A DNA stretch of 39,758 nt, taken from NCBI GenBank assembly GCA_020434495.1, contig JAGRAT010000003.1:1-39758 (forward strand), read 5' to 3'. Shown one piece after another: positions 33,729 through 39,758 of the stretch. A program made the position numbers and the translations under genes. The notes beneath the pieces were generated by a model. It ran no database searches and was not told where the DNA came from. It worked only from the letters and a program-made list of their open reading frames with translations. Numbering within the stretch: position 1 is the first letter of the stretch; the number at the start of each line of letters is the position of its first letter. Source of the stretch: Bdellovibrionales bacterium. GTDB lineage: Bacteria > Bdellovibrionota_C > UBA2361 > RFPC01.

Positions 33729-34151
33729 ATGAACAGGAAAGGCAGATATGGACTCTTTGCTGTGGCGTTAATCGTCCTTTGCTTTCTCATTGTTGCGGTT
33801 CCAAGAATTCAGTTGGAGGGGGACTCCACGGTAGGAGAGGGTGCGAGTCAGCCATCAAGTGGTACCGATCGTCCTTCACGTTCCATTGATGGATTGCGCC
33901 CCGGGAAGTCGCATCAAGAGCCAGATTTCCCTTCACTCCGTGAGTCTCATGCTGTAAGGCTTAGTCCTGATCAGGAGGAGCAATTGAAGGTTTCAAACTA
34001 CAACGCATTTATTCGCTATAAGGCGCAACTTGAAGATCCCACGAGGTTGAAGCCGCTACCGAAGGAGCAAATTCTACAGGAGCGGGTACTTCCGAAGCTG
34101 CGGGAGCGATTGGAGAAGAATCGAGAGCAAAGCTCGGGAGCAACCCGATAG
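33729..34151 (+). CDS. Hypothetical single-pass membrane protein
   Basis: Not recognised. From ATG 33729 the product has 140 residues. A basic N-terminus and one transmembrane helix or uncleaved signal (YGLFAVALIVLCFLIVAVP) are followed by a polar Ser/Pro/Arg-rich linker. A highly charged helical C-terminus follows (LKPLPKEQILQERVLPKLRE). GGAAC and AGG just upstream suit this start; the frame is open to 33657 but that part is unlikely. It is divergent from the giant protease, and 33462-33728 holds the control region of both, including the inverted pair GATATC-GTACA-GATATC at about 33692-33708. Confidence 0.7.
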   Translation: MNRKGRYGLFAVALIVLCFLIVAVPRIQLEGDSTVGEGASQPSSGTDRPSRSIDGLRPGKSHQEPDFPSLRESHAVRLSPDQEEQLKVSNYNAFIRYKAQLEDPTRLKPLPKEQILQERVLPKLRERLEKNREQSSGATR

Positions 34152-34437
34152 GTAATGCTCCTAGACGAGTCTACGTTCTGCAATTGGAATTCTAGGTATT
34201 AAGAGTGGTTAAAAGTTTCAAGGAACTCATCATCGCCGGGGGAATGTTGGTGGAAAATTGCAGTCATTTACTGAGGAATTCCCTTAAGCGCTCATAAATA
34301 CTTTACCTGTCCCTCATGACAATTCTTACGAGTTGCGCTGAATCTTGCAAATTTTAAGAACTTTGACTCCCATCTCTTAACGGATGCTTCTCCCCTACCG
34401 AATCCCCTGGTGGCAGTTAATTTAGGGCATTGTACCT

Positions 34438-37400
34438 TTGCGTATTATTTCTCTTCCTCATACACGCGCTGTGTGTCGCACAGTCGAGAGCATAATGCTC
34501 TTCCTTTGCGTTCTTTGTGCATGTCCGGTATTGCTGCTAGCCCAAGATGACGGTTTTGAATACACGGTTTCCATAACAGAAACCGTTGGTTCCACTGAAG
34601 TTCCTGTTGAGGGGGTTCAGGTGAAAGGGAACAACGGAGTTTCAGAGTTAGCTGGCCTCTTTACAGGCATAGATGGGAACATTTCCTTTGATATCCGTGA
34701 TCTCCTCACCACCCTAGACACTGCCCTCGTCTTTCACCGGGAAGGATATTCCTTTGAGCCATCTGAAATCTCCCTAGAAGACTGCGTTGGTGGAGTTTGC
34801 TACGTTACGGCTTCTCGTACTAATCCGTCCGCTTTGGTTCGAGTTCTCGCCGTGGACCAAAATGGAGATCCTATTCAAGATGTCGATACTTTCATCAGTG
34901 GAACTCCAAATGGGTGTACGCGGAAGACTGATTCCAACGGAGTTGCGTATTTCTCCATTCCAGTTCGAGCAAATTTGGCGGCGTGTAATGATACCGATGC
35001 TATCTATGGAGAAAACGACTACAACACCGTCTTTGCGACTCCGAAGAATGATGGGCGGTGTAGCTTACAGGAGATTCCTGCCATCTCGAGAAATCTCTGT
35101 ATTCGTTCGCAACCGAGTGGGACGATTGATGTCGTGGTCACTGGAACCTGCGCAGCGAATCCGTCTCCGCCTGCTCCGTTGGCGGCCGGGCGTTATTCCA
35201 TTCCGGTAATTTTGGATTCGGGAGCGGTGTTGCTGAATAACCTGCAAATCTATCCCGTTGATCAGTCCGTGTACTCAAGCCAAAACGGAAACTCGTTTGA
35301 CATCACCCAATATGGACTCTCTGCCGACCAGACGATCACGGTTTTCCCAGTCGGGTCGCGATCGTTCTACCCAAAAAGTATGGTAGTAAATCGGACTACC
35401 TGTCCAGGTGGATACTGTCAGCCATTTCGAGCAAAACCAACTTCGACTTTGCTTGCTCAGCATATTCTTCCGGTAGATATCACGGATTCAAATGATGAAG
35501 GTGTTTCCGGGGTGCGAATTGTTGCCCAGGGGGAGGACTTTTGCTCGAGTGATGTTCCGAGATTTACCAACGGAGAAGGGAGAACCCATGTTGCAGCTGT
35601 TCTCCGACAAAGTTGCACCAAGGACAGTGATTACATCACCATTAAGCCATCCCTTCCCGGATATGCATTTAGCCATGATGATGATTTTCGATTTTGTCCA
35701 ACCTCAGTGGAGTCGGGTTTTGTTGCGACCGCTGTTGCCAGTGAGCCATCTGCCTTTCATACCGTCTCGGGACGGATAACGACCAGCCTCAATGAGAGCT
35801 TCTCGCGAGTTCAGATTGTTAAAAACGGTTCAACGGCGGCACTAACAAGGGATGATGGAACCTATTCCGTCACTGTTGAGCACGGGGTAACCACTGTGCT
35901 TCAGCCAGTATATGAGGGGTATGTCTTCAATAAGGAAGAAGTCCAAATTCTGGAACCATCCCATAATATTTCAGAGCTCAACTTTAAGATGATCGCAACG
36001 GTAGATGGCGATCCTTTTGGTCCAACTCCGCCAGCGTGCAATCCAACGAACGGGGTGTTCACTATCAGTGGATTTGTCATTAATAGTGTTGGACAACGTG
36101 TGTCGGGCGTCAAAATTCTAAATGAAGGTGAGATGGTAGCGATAACCGGAGTGGATGGTAGCTACTCCTTCCCGGCGAGTCCTGGGGATAACCTTTGGGT
36201 GACTGCTCAGTATGTGGACCCGATTTCGGGAGAGGAGGCGCTTTTTGATCCTTCTGCGATAGCCGAGCCTATCCTTGCTTGCGACAAAACCGATTTCAAC
36301 TTCATGGTAAGCGATGAAGAGGCGTACATCCTATCTGGAGTGGTCACGAATGAGGAGACTGGAGAGCCGCTAGAATCAGTGAAGATCTCGTTCAATCTTG
36401 ATGGTGAAATTCAGACAACCACTTCAAGTGCGGATGGATTCTTCCTCCTTACCACAACGGCTGACGATTGGACTGCAACTCCTGATAATGTGAACTATCA
36501 CTGTACTCCTTCAAGCTATAGTGGAGAAGGCGGGGCAAATCAGGCTCAGCTTGATTTTGTTTGTCGATTTGACGAGTGCCCTACCGATCCGTCGAAGGAT
36601 GAGGCTGGACAGTGCGGATGTGGTACTCCAGATGTTGATGCTGACAATGATGGGACGGCAGCCTGTCTTGACCAATGTGATAGCGATCCGCTGAAGATCG
36701 ATCCGGGAACATGCGGTTGCGGCATTTCTGAAGTCGATTCCGACAATGACGGCACACCCGATTGCGTAGATGAGTGTCCCGCAGATTCCTCGAAGTCGAC
36801 CGCGGGGGTTTGCGGATGTGGCACTTTGGATGACCCTTCAGATAGTGATGGGGATGGGACTGCGGATTGTGCTGATCTGTGTATTCATGATCCTGGGAAA
36901 ACCGAACCAGGAGTCTGCGGCTGCGGAACAGCTGACAGTGACTCAGATCTTGATGGAACAGCTGATTGTAATGACGCTTGCCCACTAGATGATCGTAAGA
37001 CGACTGTAGGAATCTGTGGCTGTGGAGTATCGGACTACGATTCAGATGGAGATGGAACACCGGATTGTAACGACCAGTGTGACCACGATGTAAAGAAGAC
37101 CGCTCCTGGAATCTGTGGCTGTGGTGTTGTTGATAAAGACACCGATAACGATGGGGCCTATGATTGTAACGAGACTTGTGACAACGACCCGTTAAAAACC
37201 GCTCCAGGAATCTGTGGATGCGGCACTCCTGACACCGATAGTGATGGGGACGGAGTAGCTGACTGTAACGATCAATGCCCAACTGATGCGAATAAGTCAG
37301 CACCTGGAATCTGTGGCTGTGGAAGCATCGATAGCGCAATCGATTCTGATGGGGACGGAGTTCCGAACTGTAACGACTCGTGTCCGAACGATGCTGGTAA

Positions 37401-39758
37401 AACACAGCCGGGGCAGTGTGGATGTGGAATCGCTGATGTCGATGTCGATGGTGATGGAACGGCCTCTTGTCATGACCAGTGTGATAGCGATGCCAATAAG
37501 CTTGAGCCAGGATTCTGTGGATGCGGAACTTTAGATACCGATACTGACGGCGATGGCACTCCGAACTGCAACGACGGCTGTCCCTCCGATGCAAACAAAG
37601 TGGCACCAGGGCAGTGTGGCTGTGGAGTGATAGATCGCGACCGTGATGGTGATGGCACATACGATTGCAATGATGAATGCCCAACTGACCCGAGCAAGAC
37701 TGCGGCTGGAAGTTGCGGCTGCTTCGTGGCGGAGACCGATTCAGATCTCGATGGAATCGCTGATTGTAACGACGAGTGTCCGATGGATCCTGAGAAAACC
37801 ACTCCGGGCCATTGTGGTTGTATGATTCCCGACGAAGATCTCAATAATGATGGAATCTATGACTGTCCGGTAAATTGTGAAAACCCAGTTGTGGTTGATT
37901 TTGATCTTAATGGTCTCCTTGCTGGAACGATGGTTTCAGACCAGTTCGCTGAATTGGGAGTGACAATTCGAGTGGAGAGCACTACAAATTCAGCTGTTCT
38001 TTTCAATAGTGCAGCTCCAACTGGAGGCGACCTTGATCTTGGCGCTGCAAACGAGCGGTTCGGTGGGCCTGGCATTGGATCAGGGATAAATGCTGGAGAC
38101 GGGAACGAGACGATCCTAAATAATATTCTCGTAATAGCGAAGAGCATTGATGATTCTAACCTTGATGGCTTGGTGGATAATCCTTCAAACGATCCAGCCG
38201 GTGGACGAATTATCTTTGATTTCGAGCGTCCGAGCTCGGTTGTAAGTATTGATATACTTGATCTCGACGAAACGAATGATGGAGCTTCCTTAGAAGCTAT
38301 CCAGGCTCCCGCGCAGATGACCTCTGCTATGGAAGAAGAAGCCCTCTCTAAGGGGAAGATAACCATCTGTCATTTCCCTCCGGGAAACCCCGCAAATATG
38401 CGGACGATAGAGATCGCACTCTCGGCCTGGGATGCTCATGAGGCCCATGGAGACCATGTAGGGGAGTGTATCCCACGTCAGGTAAGCCCGAGCACGGTTA
38501 AAGGATTCATGCTTGACGCAGAGGTATACTCGAAGAACCTCTCCGCTCGCGGTGATAATGCGAAAGAGACCCATTATCTCGAAACCCGATTTTATGTTCA
38601 GAGACTTGAAACTACCTTTGGTGAGTCTGCTGGACTAGCGCAGATTACATTCTGTCCAACTGACGATGAGTGCTTTTTTGATGATAACAAGACCGAACCT
38701 GGGCAGTGCGGATGTGGAGTAGCTGATACTGATACCGATGGGGATGGAACCGCAGACTGTAATGATCAGTGTTCGAATGATCCAACGAAAACGTCTCCTG
38801 GATCATGTGGCTGCGGAGTTTTAGATGTCGATGGTGATGGTGACGGGACGCCAGACTGTCAAGATTCATGTAAATCAGATCCAAACAAAATTGCACCTGG
38901 AGCGTGTGGCTGCGGCAAGCTCGATGTCGATACGGATAATGACGGCCAACTTGACTGCAAGGAAGAGTGCCCGAACGATCCGTTGAAAACTGCTGCCGGA
39001 CAGTGTGGTTGTGGCGTTCCGGAAACCGATAGCGATCTCGATGGCACACCAGATTGTGTTGATCTCTGTAGCGCTGTTGTGCAGAAAATTGCCCCTGGGC
39101 AATGTGGTTGCGGGGTAGTGGATATCGACACTGACGGTGATGGAGTTGCTGATTGTGTTGATCAGTGCGTGGCTGATCCAAATAAGTCATCTCCCGGAGC
39201 TTGTGGTTGCGGTACTGCGGATACCGATACTGATGGCGATGGTACACCGGATTGCCAGGATCAATGCAAGAACGATCGGAATAAGACAATTCCTGGAACG
39301 TGTGGCTGTGGGACTCCGGACAAAGACAGTGATCGCGATGGAGTGCTTGACTGTAATGATAGCTGCGCGGCAGATCCTTTGAAGAGCTCACCAGGGGTCT
39401 GTGGATGTGGTGTGGCAGATACCGACTCTGACGGGGATGGTTTTCTAGACTGTAACGATTCCTGTCCAACTGACCCATCGAAAACAACCCAAGGTGTGTG
39501 TGGTTGTGGAGTCGCAGAGATCGATAGTGATGGAGATGGCACCCCGAACTGCGCCGACGAGTGTTCAACGGATGCTGGGAAGATCTTTGCTGGAGCATGT
39601 GGCTGCGGTCATCCGGACACCGATAGTGATGATGACGGAGTTGCTGATTGTATTGACCTCTGTCCAGTTGATCCAGGGAAGTCGAACGCTGGAGTTTGTG
39701 GATGTGGTGTATCTGATAAAGATACAGATAAAGACGGTACCGCTGATTGCCAAGATAG
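34438..39758 (+). CDS. Giant secreted CGCG / calcium-loop repeat protein (partial, runs off the end)
   Basis: The frame is open for more than 1770 codons to the window edge. The start is uncertain. TTG 34438 gives a basic n-region before the hydrophobic signal MLFLCVLCACPVLLLAQ; ATG 34495 would lack it. Residues from about 40 to 710 hold several carboxypeptidase-regulatory/CNA-B-like beta units (for example HTVSGRITTSLNES, FTISGFVINSVGQRVSGVKI, YILSGVVTNEETGEPLESVK). Then come 13 repeats of about 33 residues (C-x-D-x-CP-x-DP-x-K-x-x-PG-x-CGCG-x-x-D-x-DSDGDG-x-x-DC). A unique stretch of about 260 residues includes VVDFDLNGLLAGTMVSDQF and KITICHFPPGNPANMRTIEI, and at least 11 more repeats follow. 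The repeats resemble thrombospondin type 3 calcium loops with paired cysteines. It is probably an extracellular stalk or adhesin. 34152-34437 upstream shows no gene. Confidence 0.9.
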   Translation, partial: MRIISLPHTRAVCRTVESIMLFLCVLCACPVLLLAQDDGFEYTVSITETVGSTEVPVEGVQVKGNNGVSELAGLFTGIDGNISFDIRDLLTTLDTALVFHREGYSFEPSEISLEDCVGGVCYVTASRTNPSALVRVLAVDQNGDPIQDVDTFISGTPNGCTRKTDSNGVAYFSIPVRANLAACNDTDAIYGENDYNTVFATPKNDGRCSLQEIPAISRNLCIRSQPSGTIDVVVTGTCAANPSPPAPLAAGRYSIPVILDSGAVLLNNLQIYPVDQSVYSSQNGNSFDITQYGLSADQTITVFPVGSRSFYPKSMVVNRTTCPGGYCQPFRAKPTSTLLAQHILPVDITDSNDEGVSGVRIVAQGEDFCSSDVPRFTNGEGRTHVAAVLRQSCTKDSDYITIKPSLPGYAFSHDDDFRFCPTSVESGFVATAVASEPSAFHTVSGRITTSLNESFSRVQIVKNGSTAALTRDDGTYSVTVEHGVTTVLQPVYEGYVFNKEEVQILEPSHNISELNFKMIATVDGDPFGPTPPACNPTNGVFTISGFVINSVGQRVSGVKILNEGEMVAITGVDGSYSFPASPGDNLWVTAQYVDPISGEEALFDPSAIAEPILACDKTDFNFMVSDEEAYILSGVVTNEETGEPLESVKISFNLDGEIQTTTSSADGFFLLTTTADDWTATPDNVNYHCTPSSYSGEGGANQAQLDFVCRFDECPTDPSKDEAGQCGCGTPDVDADNDGTAACLDQCDSDPLKIDPGTCGCGISEVDSDNDGTPDCVDECPADSSKSTAGVCGCGTLDDPSDSDGDGTADCADLCIHDPGKTEPGVCGCGTADSDSDLDGTADCNDACPLDDRKTTVGICGCGVSDYDSDGDGTPDCNDQCDHDVKKTAPGICGCGVVDKDTDNDGAYDCNETCDNDPLKTAPGICGCGTPDTDSDGDGVADCNDQCPTDANKSAPGICGCGSIDSAIDSDGDGVPNCNDSCPNDAGKTQPGQCGCGIADVDVDGDGTASCHDQCDSDANKLEPGFCGCGTLDTDTDGDGTPNCNDGCPSDANKVAPGQCGCGVIDRDRDGDGTYDCNDECPTDPSKTAAGSCGCFVAETDSDLDGIADCNDECPMDPEKTTPGHCGCMIPDEDLNNDGIYDCPVNCENPVVVDFDLNGLLAGTMVSDQFAELGVTIRVESTTNSAVLFNSAAPTGGDLDLGAANERFGGPGIGSGINAGDGNETILNNILVIAKSIDDSNLDGLVDNPSNDPAGGRIIFDFERPSSVVSIDILDLDETNDGASLEAIQAPAQMTSAMEEEALSKGKITICHFPPGNPANMRTIEIALSAWDAHEAHGDHVGECIPRQVSPSTVKGFMLDAEVYSKNLSARGDNAKETHYLETRFYVQRLETTFGESAGLAQITFCPTDDECFFDDNKTEPGQCGCGVADTDTDGDGTADCNDQCSNDPTKTSPGSCGCGVLDVDGDGDGTPDCQDSCKSDPNKIAPGACGCGKLDVDTDNDGQLDCKEECPNDPLKTAAGQCGCGVPETDSDLDGTPDCVDLCSAVVQKIAPGQCGCGVVDIDTDGDGVADCVDQCVADPNKSSPGACGCGTADTDTDGDGTPDCQDQCKNDRNKTIPGTCGCGTPDKDSDRDGVLDCNDSCAADPLKSSPGVCGCGVADTDSDGDGFLDCNDSCPTDPSKTTQGVCGCGVAEIDSDGDGTPNCADECSTDAGKIFAGACGCGHPDTDSDDDGVADCIDLCPVDPGKSNAGVCGCGVSDKDTDKDGTADCQD
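36571..37866 (+). repeat. Repeat block 1: 13 CGCG/calcium-loop units
   Basis: Thirteen in-frame copies of a roughly 100-bp unit encode PG-x-CGCG-x-x-D-x-DSDGDG-x-x-DC-x-D-x-C. Copies differ by many synonymous changes, so the block is old or under selection for protein rather than recently amplified. Units 12 and 13 degenerate the fourth residue of CGCG (CGCF, CGCM) at the block edge. Confidence 0.9.
38656..39758 (+). repeat. Repeat block 2: at least 11 CGCG/calcium-loop units
   Basis: The same roughly 100-bp unit resumes after the unique domain, starting with KTEPGQCGCG, and continues to the window end. At least 11 units are seen, the last cut by the edge. The first unit is preceded by a variant cysteine pair (CPTDDECFFDDNK). 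Confidence 0.9.

Noticed and set aside
36581-37684. 367-codon minus-strand frame rich in His, Arg and Tyr
   Set aside because: Periodic antisense shadow of the CGCG repeat array; the plus frame is continuous and has conserved repeats.
38645-39598. 317-codon minus-strand frame
   Set aside because: Same cause: antisense of repeat block 2.
36571-39758. CRISPR-like array
   Set aside because: The periodic ~100-bp units are coding repeats with synonymous divergence, not identical direct repeats with unrelated spacers; there are no cas genes.

Overview
This is chromosomal DNA from a Gram-negative bacterium. It encodes outer-membrane-type beta-barrels, a lipoprotein and Sec signal peptides. Base composition is intermediate, apart from one clearly GC-rich gene. 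I cannot assign a genus. The very large secreted repeat proteins, the collagen-like protein and the fused GNAT-nitrilase would fit a deltaproteobacterial or Bdellovibrionota-like lineage, but that is a weak inference. No phage structural genes, insertion sequences, rRNA or CRISPR array are visible.

Layout. 1-550: an intact tRNA-Asp surrounded by a truncated 5' copy, four tandem hairpins and an inverted 3' fragment of the same tRNA. 551-5791: GNAT-nitrilase fusion, a GC-rich beta-barrel gene, a helical protein of unknown function, a DUF481 protein and a CYTH enzyme. 5858-11376: tyrosine recombinase beside a small tRNA-like hairpin, a solitary GroES-like protein, then central carbon metabolism: citrate synthase facing a pdhA-pdhB-gamma-carbonic-anhydrase operon. 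11487-17124: a RuvC-like nuclease overlapping a secreted EEP-family enzyme, a GT4 glycosyltransferase, a conserved membrane-anchored protein, a DUF3011 protein and a secreted collagen-like protein.

17370-19922 is the most interesting small system. A SAM-I-like riboswitch core, preceded by a plausible promoter, leads into a two-gene operon: an FAD/NAD(P)-binding protein and an AhpD-type carboxymuconolactone-decarboxylase-fold protein. Neither is a standard SAM-regulon member. 19974-23832, on the other strand, is a membrane-associated operon: NfeD-like protein, flotillin, two YbjQ-family proteins and an M48 metalloprotease, behind a clear sigma70-type promoter with palindromic repeats. 24160-27799 holds an unknown protein, an atypical glutathione-peroxidase-like protein coupled to a DUF3313-like lipoprotein, and a GT2-methyltransferase fusion.

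27885-39758 is dominated by two giant secreted proteins. One is a 1858-residue subtilisin-family protease with five units of about 180 residues. The other is a calcium-loop/CGCG-repeat protein of more than 1770 residues that runs off the end of the window. Its two repeat blocks flank a domain carrying an ICHFPPGNP motif. Together with the collagen-like protein, the GT4 and GT2 enzymes and the beta-barrels, they suggest a heavy investment in the cell surface and secreted material.
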